The notes beneath the pieces are model-generated. The model was given only the letters and a program-made list of their open reading frames with translations, searched no databases and was not told the DNA's origin. From positions 1 through 64,000 of the forward strand of contig JAFUPC010000125.1 of the NCBI GenBank assembly GCA_017481495.1: a stretch of 64,000 bases of DNA, read 5' to 3'. This DNA is from Clostridia bacterium. GTDB taxonomy: Bacteria > Bacillota > Clostridia > Oscillospirales > CAG-272. Made by a program: the position numbers and the translations under genes. Positions 47,103-56,594 of the stretch are shown piece by piece (the first letter of the stretch is position 1; every line of letters starts with the position of its first letter).

Positions 47103-47245
47103 GATGATTTTGTGAATTTATTGTCACGAAAAGGACTTTTTTTGATAAAAGTTCCTCTTTTCATGGTTCCCGGCTCCGTTCCGGCTGATTTTTTTCATGC
47201 ATCGCGCATTTCGCAACCATAATTCCCGCAATTTTCCGTTTTCTC
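47103..47245. other. Intergenic region between divergent promoters
   Basis: No gene or clear operator is seen between the pgk and GH78-like promoters. Confidence 0.5.
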
Positions 47246-47274
47246 TTGACGAACTTCAAAAATCATGATATAAT
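47246..47274 (+). promoter_or_regulatory. Promoter of the GH78-like gene
   Basis: TTGACG (47246-47251), 17 bp, TATAAT (47269-47274) preceded by TGA. Confidence 0.75.
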
Positions 47275-47314
47275 TATCATAACCATAATCCACCACAGAA
47301 AGGAATCTGTCAAA

Positions 47315-49066
47315 ATGGCAAGAATCTACGATAAATACCCGAATCTCATCGGCAAGGATGCTGATGTGCGTTCCCGCCGGTATCTCACGCCCACACGCAT
47401 TGTCTGGTCGTCCGCCGAGGACGGCGCGGAGATTGTCGGTGCGGAGAATCTTCTGGAGCCGAAGCGCGAGCAGATCACGCTGAACCGCAACCAGTCCGAC
47501 AAGTGCCTCATGGCGAACAAGCCGGGCAAACCGAAGGCATCCATTCTTCTCGACTTCGGTCGGGAAATTCACGGCTCCCTGCGCCTGATGGTCTGGGCAT
47601 CCCAGTCCACGGACGATGTCGGCACGCAGGACAACCCCGGCCGCGCCAACGTCCGCATCCGTCTCGGCGAATCCGCAATGGAAGCGATGACCGACCTCGG
47701 TGTCAAGAACACCACCAACGACCACGCGAACCGCGACATGGTGCTGAATCTCGGCTCCCACTCCGCAATGGAGACCAACGAATCCGGCTTCCGTTTCGCC
47801 CGCATCGACCTGCTCGGGGAAGAATCCGTCATCACGTTCAAGAGCATCAACGCGACGTTCATTTTCCGCGACATCGAATACAAGGGCTCCTTTGACTGCT
47901 CCGATCCCCTGCTCAACAAAATCTGGGACACCGCCGCGTACACCGCGCATCTCAATATGCAGGAATACCTCTGGGACGGCATCAAGCGCGACCGTCTTGT
48001 CTGGATCGGCGATATGCACACCGAAGTCATGACCATCGTCACCGCATTCGGCTACAACGACGTCGTGCCGAAGTCCCTTGACCTTGCAAGAGAAGAAGCC
48101 CCCATCACCGCCGAGCGCGTGGAGTGGATGAACGGTATGCCCTCCTACTCCCTGTGGTGGATTCTGCTCCACAAGGAATGGTACATGGCACACGGCGATA
48201 GGGCATATCTCTGCGAACAGGAAGAATATCTGACGAAGCTCTTGTCGCACATCGCATCCCTTGTGGATGAAGACGGTGTGGAGCAGATGCCCGGCAAGTT
48301 CCTTGACTGGCCGAACAACGCCAATCCGACCGCGATGCACGCCGGTATGCAGGGTCTTGTCCGCTGGGCACTGTATGCGGGTGCCGACATGATGGACGTC
48401 ATCGGCAATGCCGACCTCGCTTCCACCTGCCGTGCCGCCGCCGACCGTATGGAAAAGCACGTTCCCGATGCGGGCGGCTCCAAGTCCGCAGGTGCCCTGA
48501 TGGTGCTTGCCGGTCTGACCGACGCAAAGGCGATGAACGACGACCTGATCGCCGTCAACGGCGCACACGGCTTCTCCACGTTCCTCGGCTACTACATTCT
48601 CAAAGCAAAGGCGCTCGCCGGCGACTACACCGGTGCGCTGAACGCACTCCGCGACTACTGGGGCGGTATGCTCAAAATGGGCGCGACCTCGTTCTGGGAA
48701 GATTTCGACATCGACTGGATGGAAAACGCCGCTCCCATCGACGAGCTGGTTCCCGCGGGAAAGGTCGATATCCACGGCGACTGGGGCGCTTACTGCTACG
48801 TCAAGTTCCGTCACAGCCTGTGCCACGGCTGGGCATCCGGCCCCTGCCCGTATCTGACCCAGTATGTGCTCGGTATCCGCATTGAAGAACCCGGCTGCAA
48901 GAAGCTCCGCATCGACCCACAGCTCGGTGACCTCTCCTATGCAAAGGGTACGTTCCCGACACCCTACGGTATCGTTACGGTTTCCCACACAAGACAGGAA
49001 GACGGCTCCGTCCGCTCCGATGTCTCCGCACCGAAAGAAATCGAGATCGTGATGGGTTCCAATTAA
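47315..49066 (+). CDS. GH78-like alpha-L-rhamnosidase
   Basis: A 583-residue protein. A beta-sandwich domain (about 70-190: ILLDFGREIHGSLRLMVWAS, FRFARIDLLGE) is followed by a six-hairpin (alpha/alpha)6 barrel (about 195-520) with KRDRLVWIGDMHTEVMTI, a block characteristic of bacterial alpha-L-rhamnosidases, and GATSFWEDFDIDW, where Glu/Asp are candidate catalytic acids, then a small C-terminal beta domain. No signal peptide, so it acts inside the cell on imported oligosaccharides. The ATG at 47315 follows AGAAAGGAA; a longer frame starts in the promoter. Single gene with its own promoter and terminator. Confidence 0.88.
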   Translation: MARIYDKYPNLIGKDADVRSRRYLTPTRIVWSSAEDGAEIVGAENLLEPKREQITLNRNQSDKCLMANKPGKPKASILLDFGREIHGSLRLMVWASQSTDDVGTQDNPGRANVRIRLGESAMEAMTDLGVKNTTNDHANRDMVLNLGSHSAMETNESGFRFARIDLLGEESVITFKSINATFIFRDIEYKGSFDCSDPLLNKIWDTAAYTAHLNMQEYLWDGIKRDRLVWIGDMHTEVMTIVTAFGYNDVVPKSLDLAREEAPITAERVEWMNGMPSYSLWWILLHKEWYMAHGDRAYLCEQEEYLTKLLSHIASLVDEDGVEQMPGKFLDWPNNANPTAMHAGMQGLVRWALYAGADMMDVIGNADLASTCRAAADRMEKHVPDAGGSKSAGALMVLAGLTDAKAMNDDLIAVNGAHGFSTFLGYYILKAKALAGDYTGALNALRDYWGGMLKMGATSFWEDFDIDWMENAAPIDELVPAGKVDIHGDWGAYCYVKFRHSLCHGWASGPCPYLTQYVLGIRIEEPGCKKLRIDPQLGDLSYAKGTFPTPYGIVTVSHTRQEDGSVRSDVSAPKEIEIVMGSN

Positions 49067-49078
49067 AAACGGTTTTGG

Positions 49079-49105
49079 ACAGGACACTTTCGGGTGTCCT
49101 GTTTT
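49079..49105 (+). terminator. Terminator after the GH78-like gene
   Basis: ACAGGACAC (49079-49087) pairs with GTGTCCTGT (49094-49102), then TTT. Confidence 0.8.
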
Positions 49106-49140
49106 GCATTGGGAATCTTTGCTTATAACCAAACTCCCCC

Positions 49141-49169
49141 TTGCATCCCTGCAAAAAATCTGGTATAAT
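49141..49169 (+). promoter_or_regulatory. Promoter of the radical SAM gene
   Basis: TTGCAT (49141-49146), 17 bp, TATAAT (49164-49169) preceded by TGG. Confidence 0.7.
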
Positions 49170-49199
49170 AAAAATACCCGATGAAAGGAGAATCCCCCG

Positions 49200-50258
49200 A
49201 TGCTCTCCCGCTTTTCTTCTCTTACCGTCTGCCTTGATATGTACGGATGTCCAAATCGCTGCCGGCACTGCTGGCTCGGACACGCACCGAACGGCGATCC
49301 TTGCCCCGACGACCTCGTGTCCGTTGCAGAAGCATTCCGCCCGTACACGGAGCGGCTGACCGTTTACGACTGGTACAGAGAACCCGATTTCCGCGACAAT
49401 TACAAAGACCTTTGGAACCTGTGCGATACCCTCTCCGACACCCCGTGCAAACACTTTGAACTCCTCAGCGTGCCGCGTGCTGTCCGCGACCCCGATTATC
49501 TTCCGTGGCTTTTGGAACGCGGTGTCCGGTATGCACAGCTGACCCTGTTCGGCGGCAAGAAGATGACCGACCGTTATACCGGACGTCCCCATGCGTATGA
49601 CGACATTCTCCACTCGGCGGAGCTTCTGCTCGAAAACGGCATCGCTCCGCGCTTCCAGGTGTTTGTCAACCGGGAAAACCTCAGGGATCTCGGTGCGGTG
49701 GAAACACTCATAAGAAAACGGGATTACGCCGCGCGGTGCAAAACGATCGGCGCGGACTTTTCCGTGTTCGTCCACCAAGGCTCCTGCGACGGCGCAAACG
49801 AAGCACTGTACGGCATCCGCATCACGGACGAAGACCTTGCCCGCATCCCGCCGTTTCTTGCCGAACATACCCTTGCCTATTTTGGGAAAACGTCCCTTTC
49901 CGATGTGTTCGGTCAGCCGGAATCGGTGTGGTATCGGGAACTTTCGGAGGATACCGGCACACAAGACCCCGTTTCCGATACGCCGGTCTTTTATGTGAAC
50001 AGCCGATTTGACGTTTATCCGAACATCTCCGCCCCGGAACCCATCTGGCGGCTCGGCAATCTGCGCTCGGACGGTGCCGCGGCAATTCTGGATGCTTATC
50101 GCAGCAACCGCACCCCGGGACAGTACACCCTCGCCGCAGTTCCCCGAAATCAACTCGTCCGCACCTGCGGCACGCCCGACAGTCACCGCCTGTTTACCCG
50201 TGGCGACTGTATCGGGTATTATGTCAACCGCTTTGCAAGAACGCTCATAAACGCATGA
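49200..50258 (+). CDS. Radical SAM protein
   Basis: A 352-residue enzyme with the 4Fe-4S/SAM motif CPNRCRHCW (C-x3-C-x2-C, about residues 17-24) right after LTVCLDMYG, and a beta-barrel continuation (VRYAQLTLFGGKKMTDRYTGRPHAYDDILHSAELLLENGIAPRFQVFVN). Radical SAM proteins use a 5'-deoxyadenosyl radical for rearrangement, methylation or peptide maturation; the substrate is unknown, and there is no obvious precursor-peptide gene nearby. GAAAGGAG precedes the ATG at 49200. The next gene, a methyltransferase, follows closely, so the two may modify one substrate. Confidence 0.88.
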   Translation: MLSRFSSLTVCLDMYGCPNRCRHCWLGHAPNGDPCPDDLVSVAEAFRPYTERLTVYDWYREPDFRDNYKDLWNLCDTLSDTPCKHFELLSVPRAVRDPDYLPWLLERGVRYAQLTLFGGKKMTDRYTGRPHAYDDILHSAELLLENGIAPRFQVFVNRENLRDLGAVETLIRKRDYAARCKTIGADFSVFVHQGSCDGANEALYGIRITDEDLARIPPFLAEHTLAYFGKTSLSDVFGQPESVWYRELSEDTGTQDPVSDTPVFYVNSRFDVYPNISAPEPIWRLGNLRSDGAAAILDAYRSNRTPGQYTLAAVPRNQLVRTCGTPDSHRLFTRGDCIGYYVNRFARTLINA

Positions 50259-50272
50259 AAGGAAGACCGCCC

Positions 50273-51052
50273 ATGTCCGACCCGAAACTCGCATTCAATT
50301 CCGTCCCCGCCCTTTACGACCGCTGCCGTCCGGTGTATCCCGATGAGGTATACGAAGACATTTTCGCTTATATGAACACGCCCGCCTCGGATGCTGTCTG
50401 TCTTGAAATCGGCATCGGCACGGGGCAGGCGACCCGTCCGGTACTGTTATCCGGCGCATCCGTCACGGCAGTGGAGATCGGTGCGGACCTTGCCGCTTAT
50501 ACGCAGAACAAGTACGCGGAATATCCTGCGCTCTCCGTTGTGAACTGCGCCTTTGAAGATTTTACGGGGACGGAAAATGGCTTTGACCTCATCTATTCCG
50601 CATCCGCGTTTCATTGGATCCCGGAGGAGGTGGGGTATCCGAAGGTCTATTCTCTTTTGCGCCCCGGCGGGGTGTTTGCGCGGTTTGCCAACCATCCGTC
50701 CCCAGACAAGCGCCGCCCGAAGCTGTGCGATGCCATTCAGGAACTGTATGCCATCTATATGCCCGGCTCTCATCCCGCCGGGGAATACACCGATGACATG
50801 GCCGCCAACCGCGCCGCCATCGCGGAGAAATACGGGTTTGTGGATATTTCCCATCATCTGTATTACGGCAGACGCGATTTTACCGCCGCGGCTTACACGG
50901 CACTGCTGGGAACCTATTCCGACCATCTGGCGATCCCCGAACCGCGCAGAACAGAATTTTTCGCCGCAATCGAGGACACCATCAACGCCCACGGCGGGAC
51001 GTTTACGGTGTACGATACGGTGGATTTGCAGTTGGCGAAGAAGATGTCTTGA
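50273..51052 (+). CDS. Class I SAM-dependent methyltransferase
   Basis: A 259-residue methyltransferase: VCLEIGIGTGQATRPVLLSGASVTAVEIG (motif I and acidic loop), FDLIYSASAFHWIPEE (motif II/III region), LLRPGGVFARF. The fold matches trans-aconitate/UbiE-like small-molecule methyltransferases. An ATG at 50255 overlaps the upstream stop, but the ATG at 50273 has AAAGGAAG 9 nt before it and is preferred. Probably translated with the radical SAM gene. The substrate is unknown. Confidence 0.88.
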   Translation: MSDPKLAFNSVPALYDRCRPVYPDEVYEDIFAYMNTPASDAVCLEIGIGTGQATRPVLLSGASVTAVEIGADLAAYTQNKYAEYPALSVVNCAFEDFTGTENGFDLIYSASAFHWIPEEVGYPKVYSLLRPGGVFARFANHPSPDKRRPKLCDAIQELYAIYMPGSHPAGEYTDDMAANRAAIAEKYGFVDISHHLYYGRRDFTAAAYTALLGTYSDHLAIPEPRRTEFFAAIEDTINAHGGTFTVYDTVDLQLAKKMS

Positions 51053-51054
51053 GG

Positions 51055-51085
51055 TTTAATGTGCGAACCGTCCTGCCTGTGTTTT
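51055..51085. repeat. Dispersed intergenic repeat, copy D (fragment)
   Basis: GTGCGAACCGTCC near 51061 matches copy A and, on the other strand, copy C. Confidence 0.5.
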
Positions 51086-51171
51086 TGCCAACGTATAGTT
51101 TTAACCGAAATGACGAAATACAGAATCATCAATTCGCACTTCGCAACACCGTCATCATATCCTCTTCCCTC

Positions 51172-51546
51172 TCACCCGCGCGGCATCCTGCCGCGCCTTT
51201 TCATTTTCCCGAGAAGCATCATCCCGCCCGACAGAATCAGAAACCATCCAAACACACGCCGTGCGGTATCGGGGGACAGAATTTCCGCAAGATGCCCACC
51301 AAGAAATACCCCCGGCACTGCCGCCGCGGTCAGAGAGAGGACATACCGCCACGCGATCCGCCGCGTTTTCAGATGATACGGCAGTGCCGCCGCGGCAGAC
51401 AGGACAAAAAACGCGAGATTGACTGCACGCGCCGCGGGAATTTCGTATCCACGCACAAGCGACATCCAGATGACCAGCAGTCCCCCGCCGCCGACACCCA
51501 TTCCGGCAAGCGCGGCGATCACCGCCCCGACAACCCCGTCCGTCAT
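51172..51546 (-). CDS. TauE/SafE-family exporter, second half-protein
   Basis: A 124-residue membrane protein with four hydrophobic helices: VVGAVIAALAGMGVGGGGLLVIWMSL, AVNLAFFVLSAAAALPYHL, YVLSLTAAAVPGVFLGGHLAEI and FGWFLILSGGMMLLG. It resembles one half of the eight-helix TauE/SafE sulfite/organo-sulfonate exporters. Its ATG overlaps the TGA of the preceding half-gene by 4 nt (ATGA), so translation is coupled. The longer open frame extending upstream has no membrane or family character and is not used. Confidence 0.8.
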   Translation of the reverse strand: MTDGVVGAVIAALAGMGVGGGGLLVIWMSLVRGYEIPAARAVNLAFFVLSAAAALPYHLKTRRIAWRYVLSLTAAAVPGVFLGGHLAEILSPDTARRVFGWFLILSGGMMLLGKMKRRGRMPRG

Positions 51547-51971
51547 CCCATCACCATCCGGATGCCGGAGAAGATCAGGAGCCCCGCAAACAACAGCTCC
51601 AGCACCGGCACTTTCAGCCGCGGCAGAAGATACGCACCGAGCGCACCGCCGCACACCGCACCTACACCGAGCGGGAGCTGTTCCCATGAGAACACTGTCC
51701 CCGCCGGCACCTCCCCGCGAGACAGAAGCATTCCGAGTGAGAGCCCCGACAGCGGCAGAATGCAGACAATCGACGACGCAAACGCATCCCGTGCGCCCCC
51801 CTCCCCGCCGCTTTTGCAGACCCGGCGCAGAATCAGCAGAAGCAAAATTCCCCCGCCCGTTCCGAGCAGTCCGTTGACGATTCCCGCGCAGAATCCCGCC
51901 GCTGTGACCACACAGAATGCCAATAGCGCACGCGGGGCAGGGTTTGTGTTTGTAATTCTGTAAAAATTCAT
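51543..51971 (-). CDS. TauE/SafE-family exporter, first half-protein
   Basis: A 142-residue membrane protein with four helices: AFCVVTAAGFCAGIVNGLLGTGGGILLLLIL (family motif GLLGTGGG), DAFASSIVCILPLSGLSLGMLLS, QLPLGVGAVCGGALGAYLL and VLELLFAGLLIFSGIRMV. With the next gene it would make one eight-helix transporter as a heterodimer. AGAGGGAA precedes the ATG. The transported anion is unknown. Confidence 0.82.
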   Translation of the reverse strand: MNFYRITNTNPAPRALLAFCVVTAAGFCAGIVNGLLGTGGGILLLLILRRVCKSGGEGGARDAFASSIVCILPLSGLSLGMLLSRGEVPAGTVFSWEQLPLGVGAVCGGALGAYLLPRLKVPVLELLFAGLLIFSGIRMVMG

Positions 51972-51979
51972 GTTCCCTC

Positions 51980-52008
51980 TTGCACTTTTTCAAAAAATTT
52001 GGTATAAT
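51980..52008 (+). promoter_or_regulatory. Promoter of ftsK
   Basis: TTGCAC (51980-51985), 17 bp, TATAAT (52003-52008) preceded by TGG. Confidence 0.7.
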
Positions 52009-52091
52009 ATAATGGAATGTACTTATCATTTCCTGTTGTCATGTGAAATAAACGTCCTTTATATAAAATTCCTGCAAGGAGGCATCGCCGC

Positions 52092-55000
52092 TTGGCTGAA
52101 TCCAAAAATAAAAAAACCGGTTCCGGAAGATCCGGCGCAAAATCTTCCTCTGCAAAGAAATCATCCGCGCAGAAAAAATCCTCCACCAAAACGCAATCTT
52201 CCGCCGCAAAATCGTCTTCCCGCAGAAAAAGTGCCGCATCGGACGGCACGGTACAGCTCTGCACCATCGCTCTTGTGGTCGGCGGGCTGTTTCTGCTTGC
52301 GTGCCTTCTGTTCCCGGATGCAACGGGGGCGGTCGGCGGATTTCTGCACGATTTTTCGATGGGACTGCTCGGACGGGCGGCGTATTTCGTTCCTGTCTTA
52401 TTGCTCATCGGTGCGTTTTTTCTCCGAAAAGATATGGAATACGGTGCGGTATCGCTCAAAGCTGCGTTCGGGTCTGCGCTCGTCGCGTTCATCGGCGTTT
52501 TGTTTCATGCCGGGGTACGCAATGACCCGGTTTTTGATGCGCAGTCCGCATGGGACACCGTCTGCGCGCTGTATGACGGCGGTATTCTCGGCATCGGCGG
52601 CGGTGTGGTCGGTGGACTTCTGACGAAGCTGCTCGGCTTCCTCGGTCTTGCAGGGACACTGATCGTCGCCATTCCGGCAGTGTTTCTGCTCGCACTGTAT
52701 TACGTCGGCATGACGCCGAAGTCGCTTTGGGTCACCCTCGAATATAAGATTTACAAATACCGTGAAAAACGCGATCAGTACCGCGAAGCCGCCGCACCAG
52801 ACATGGAAGCAAGACAGGCTCAGCTGGACGAACGCCGCGAAGAGCTTGCCCGCATCCGACGGGAACAGGCGGAACGCCAGCGCATCGAGCGTGAAATGCG
52901 TTCCACCGAACGCGCCATTCGCCGGGAATCCCAGTCCTCCCCCACAGGCGATATAGTTTCCCGCCGCCGCGGTGCGATTGACGATAATATTTATGCGGAC
53001 GACAATGCCGCAGTGACCGGAACTGCCAAAGTGGCAGGTTCTTCCGCAGCAGGTTCTGCCGCAACGGAATCCGCTGTGGTCTCCCCGACACCGGAAACGC
53101 CTGCTCCCCAGCGGAAATCCCGCCGACCCCGCCGCGACGGTACGCCCGTTCCCGGAGAAGTCTATGACCGCGGGCAGATGCCGGACACGGCGACCCCGGA
53201 TGCAGACGGTTCCGCGCCCATTGTCACCGTGAACACCGAAACGGGCGAGGTGCTGTCGGAAATTCCCGCACCCGTTCCTACTCCCGCGCCCGAGGTGCCG
53301 GACGAAAACGCCTATTCCCTTGCCGCGCAGGACGAATCCGCCGCCATCCGTGCGGGTCAGACAAATGATGATACCGCCGCCCGGGCGGAAATGCCCGCCG
53401 CAGAATCGTCCGCCGCAAACACTTCCGCATCGGCACAGACCATCCCGGCCGAACCGAAGCCGCGTGTGTATACGCCGACCGGTGAGATCGACCTTGCCGC
53501 CATTTTCTCAAGTCCCAAGGACGAAACGCTTCTGAAAAAATACGGCCCCTCGTCTCCCGCTTCTGCCGGAAACGACCTTGCGCAGTCCGCGGAGCTGGAG
53601 CTGACCGTTCAGAAGACCACCCCCGTCGGATGCGTTGGTGCATCTTCCGACGACGACACGCCGCCGTGGGAAACGCCTGACACAGGCGTGCCTGCCGCAG
53701 GAACGGCTTCCGGTGCTTCCGCTGGCACTTCCGCTCTGCGCACCGCAGAAATTCACGTTCCTGTGAAAAAACCCGCCGCGACACCGGACGGCATGACCGA
53801 GATTCCCGACATCGTTTCCAAGGAACAGATCGAAGAAGCCATCCGCGCATCCAACGGAGAGATCCTGCGGGAGCACACAGGCAAAGAGAAGAAAGAAATT
53901 CCCATCGAAGCGTATCCCGGCCGCGGCGATATGCCCGACCCATCCGAAGACCCCGCCGCTCTGCTTGCATCGCTCAATTCCATGTATGCCGAAAAATCTC
54001 CAGTACCGCTTGCGCCCGTGCCGGAGCAGGAGGTCGTGCAGTATGTCTATCCGCCGGTGACCCTGCTCAAAAAGGACACCTCACAGAAATCGGAGGATGT
54101 CGCGGAAGAACTGCAATCCAACGCCCAGAAGCTCACCGACATTCTGCGCAGCTTCAACGTCAAGACGAAGATCGTCAACGTCTCGCGCGGCCCGACCATC
54201 ACGCGGTACGAACTTCAGCCGGAAGCCGGGACCCGTGTCCGTTCAGTCGCCAATCTTGTGGACGACATCGCGCTCGGTCTTGCGGCGGACGGCGTACGCA
54301 TCGAAGCACCGATTCCCGGCAAGAGTGCCATCGGCATTGAGGTGCCGAACCGCTCCGTCTCCACCGTCTACATCCGCGACCTCATTGAAAGCGACGCATT
54401 TCTCGGCGCAAAAAGCAAGCTGACAACCGCCCTTGGTATGGACGTTGCCGGTGCGCCCATTTATCTCGATGCCGCGAAAATGCCGCATCTGCTCATCTGC
54501 GGTGCGACTGGTATGGGTAAATCCGTCTGTATCAACGCGCTGATCGTTTCGATGCTTTACAAAGCGACACCGGAGGAGGTCAAGCTCATTCTCATCGACC
54601 CCAAAAAGGTCGAGCTGAACATCTACTCCGGCATTCCGCACCTGCTCGTTCCCGTTGTCTCCGACCCGAAAAAGGCCGCCGGTGCGCTTCACTGGGCGGT
54701 CACGGAAATGGAACGGCGCTTTGAACTGATCGAAGATGTCGGTATGCGCGACATCAAGGGGTACAACGACATCACGAAAAACGACCCCGACCGCGAATAT
54801 CTGCCGCAGATCGTCATCATCATCGACGAGCTTGCCGACCTGATGATGACCGCGCCCGACGAAGTGGAGGAATCCATCTGCCGTCTGGCACAGAAAGCGC
54901 GTGCCGCCGGTATGTATCTCATCATCGGTACCCAGAGACCGTCCGTTGACGTCATCACGGGTCTTATCAAAGCCAACATCCCGTCCCGTATCGCGTTCCG

Positions 55001-55529
55001 CGTTTCCTCCCAGATGGACTCCCGTGTCATTCTGGACGAAGTGGGCGCGGAAAAGCTCATCGGCCGCGGCGATATGCTCTACAAGCCGGTCGGCGCACCG
55101 AAGCCGAAGCGCGTACAGGGCTCGTTCGTCTCCGAAGACGAGATCGACGCCATCATCACATTCCTCAAAAAGACCGCCGGACACGCCGAATACGCGGACG
55201 ATGTCATGGCATCCATCGAAAAGGAAGCGGCGATGTGCGGACAGAAAAAGAGCTCCAAGGCGCTTGACGGCGATGATTTCGACGGCGACGGCACCCCGGA
55301 CGACCCGATGCTCAAAAACGCTGTGGAGCTTGCTGTGGAAAGCGGCAAAATCTCCACCTCTTTGATCCAGCGCCGTCTCTCCCTCGGCTACGGCCGCGCG
55401 GCGAAGCTCATCGACCGCATGGAACAGCTGGGATATGTCTCCGCACCGGAGGGTCAGAAGCCCAGACAGGTGCTGATCACGAAGGAGCAGTATATGGAGC
55501 TGGTGTTGAAGCAGGAGGAGATTGGGTAA
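52092..55529 (+). CDS. ftsK: DNA translocase FtsK/SpoIIIE
   Basis: A 1145-residue translocase that pumps chromosomal DNA through the division or spore septum. The start is a TTG at 52092, chosen because AAGGAGG (52076-52082) lies 9 nt before it. A Ser/Lys-rich basic tail (1-50), four membrane helices (about 52-215), a long Ala/Pro/Asp-rich linker (about 240-640), then the motor: alpha/beta domains with Walker A GATGMGKS (about 803), IIIDELADLMM (Walker B), TQRPSVDVITGLIKANIPSRIAF and the C-terminal winged-helix gamma domain (DPMLKNAVELAVESGKISTSLIQRRLSLGYGRAAKLIDRME). FtsK or SpoIIIE role cannot be separated. Confidence 0.95.
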   Translation: MAESKNKKTGSGRSGAKSSSAKKSSAQKKSSTKTQSSAAKSSSRRKSAASDGTVQLCTIALVVGGLFLLACLLFPDATGAVGGFLHDFSMGLLGRAAYFVPVLLLIGAFFLRKDMEYGAVSLKAAFGSALVAFIGVLFHAGVRNDPVFDAQSAWDTVCALYDGGILGIGGGVVGGLLTKLLGFLGLAGTLIVAIPAVFLLALYYVGMTPKSLWVTLEYKIYKYREKRDQYREAAAPDMEARQAQLDERREELARIRREQAERQRIEREMRSTERAIRRESQSSPTGDIVSRRRGAIDDNIYADDNAAVTGTAKVAGSSAAGSAATESAVVSPTPETPAPQRKSRRPRRDGTPVPGEVYDRGQMPDTATPDADGSAPIVTVNTETGEVLSEIPAPVPTPAPEVPDENAYSLAAQDESAAIRAGQTNDDTAARAEMPAAESSAANTSASAQTIPAEPKPRVYTPTGEIDLAAIFSSPKDETLLKKYGPSSPASAGNDLAQSAELELTVQKTTPVGCVGASSDDDTPPWETPDTGVPAAGTASGASAGTSALRTAEIHVPVKKPAATPDGMTEIPDIVSKEQIEEAIRASNGEILREHTGKEKKEIPIEAYPGRGDMPDPSEDPAALLASLNSMYAEKSPVPLAPVPEQEVVQYVYPPVTLLKKDTSQKSEDVAEELQSNAQKLTDILRSFNVKTKIVNVSRGPTITRYELQPEAGTRVRSVANLVDDIALGLAADGVRIEAPIPGKSAIGIEVPNRSVSTVYIRDLIESDAFLGAKSKLTTALGMDVAGAPIYLDAAKMPHLLICGATGMGKSVCINALIVSMLYKATPEEVKLILIDPKKVELNIYSGIPHLLVPVVSDPKKAAGALHWAVTEMERRFELIEDVGMRDIKGYNDITKNDPDREYLPQIVIIIDELADLMMTAPDEVEESICRLAQKARAAGMYLIIGTQRPSVDVITGLIKANIPSRIAFRVSSQMDSRVILDEVGAEKLIGRGDMLYKPVGAPKPKRVQGSFVSEDEIDAIITFLKKTAGHAEYADDVMASIEKEAAMCGQKKSSKALDGDDFDGDGTPDDPMLKNAVELAVESGKISTSLIQRRLSLGYGRAAKLIDRMEQLGYVSAPEGQKPRQVLITKEQYMELVLKQEEIG

Positions 55530-55599
55530 GAGAAGAAATGCGGGGTTCAACGTATAGGCGACGATAGGGATATTGTGTTACGCTGTGCGATTTCGACGA

Positions 55600-55745
55600 T
55601 TTCGTAGGGGAGCCTATTAGGCTCCCGCGGATTTGATAATCTTGCGCACCATTGAAAGATTTATCATATGTCACCGCGCCGCGGGCGGCAGGTTGCCGTC
55701 CCTACACACACAATAAATGTCATCTTTCTTATGTTGACAGCATGA
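55600..55745. repeat. Dispersed intergenic repeat, copy E
   Basis: Hairpin GGGAGCCT-ATT-AGGCTCCC (55608-55626), GCGCACCATTGAAAGATTTA near 55645 (shared with copy A), and CTTTCTTATGTTGACAGCAT near 55725, the reverse complement of the copy C module. Fills the ftsK-tmk gap; no gene supported here. Confidence 0.7.
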
Positions 55746-55795
55746 CCCCCAAGAGTTTATCCCTCAAAATTATACCAAAAAGAAAGAACACACAA

Positions 55796-56464
55796 ATGGG
55801 ACTTTTCATCACCCTCGACGGTCTTGATGCGTCGGGCAAAGAAACACAATCGAAGCTTCTGACGGAAGCATTGCGCAATAAAGGATACCGTGTCCGTGAG
55901 CTGTCGTTCCCGATGTACGGACAGAAAAGTGCGGTGCCGGTGGAGCTGTATCTCGGCGGCACACTGGGCGATAAACCGGAGGACACGAATGCCTTTGCCG
56001 CATCTTCGTTCTTCTCGGTGGACCGGTACATTTCCTACCGCACCGACTGGAAAAAGGACATCGACGACCCGGACACCATCGTCGTTTCTAACCGATACAC
56101 CACGGCGAACGCCGTGCATCAGCTGTCAAAGCTCCCACGGGACAAATGGGACGATTTCCTTTCGTGGCTGTGGGATTTTGAATTTGACCGGCTGGGACTG
56201 CCGCGGCCGGATGTGATTCTGTATCTGGAAATGCACCCGGACATCGCGCGGCGGCTTCTTGCGCATCGCACCGACGAAACCGGACGGAAGCAGGACATCC
56301 ACGAAAAAAGCGTCTCCCATCTTGAAAACAGCTACCGCGCGGCGCTGTACGCCTCCGACACCCTCGGCTGGAACCGCATCTGCTGTCACCGGGAGGGCGA
56401 GCCACGCCCGCTTTCGGACATTCATCGGGACATCATGGCGGTCGTCGCACCGCATTTGCCCTGA
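55796..56464 (+). CDS. tmk: Thymidylate kinase
   Basis: A 222-residue P-loop kinase that makes dTDP from dTMP. The phosphate-binding motif is TLDGLDASGKETQSKLL (near 6-22), then FFSVDRYISYRTDW, VVSNRYTTANAVHQ (DRY/DRF-like motif) and a lid region with ARRLLAHRTDETGRKQDIHEKS. The ATG at 55796 fits the family start; AAAGAA is a weak ribosome binding site. The upstream open frame is repeat E sequence. A small hairpin follows at 56501-56520. Confidence 0.88.
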   Translation: MGLFITLDGLDASGKETQSKLLTEALRNKGYRVRELSFPMYGQKSAVPVELYLGGTLGDKPEDTNAFAASSFFSVDRYISYRTDWKKDIDDPDTIVVSNRYTTANAVHQLSKLPRDKWDDFLSWLWDFEFDRLGLPRPDVILYLEMHPDIARRLLAHRTDETGRKQDIHEKSVSHLENSYRAALYASDTLGWNRICCHREGEPRPLSDIHRDIMAVVAPHLP

Positions 56465-56532
56465 TTTTGGCAAATATTGTAAAAATAATGTGAATGCTTG
56501 TCCGATTCTCTGTTATCGGACGGGATTTTGTG

Positions 56533-56538
56533 GTATAA
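56533..56538 (+). promoter_or_regulatory. Probable -10 of the DJ-1 gene
   Basis: TATAAT preceded by TGG; no clear -35 box. Confidence 0.5.
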
Positions 56539-56594
56539 TAATAGCATCCAACAGACAAAACACAGATTAAAAATATAAAAAGGAAGCAATCATT

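Noticed and set aside
47195-49348. 717-codon minus-strand open frame
   Set aside because: Antisense of the GH78-like gene; caused by high GC third positions.
49200-51052. Radical SAM plus methyltransferase as a RiPP cluster
   Set aside because: No short precursor-peptide gene or peptidase/transporter partner was found on either strand nearby.
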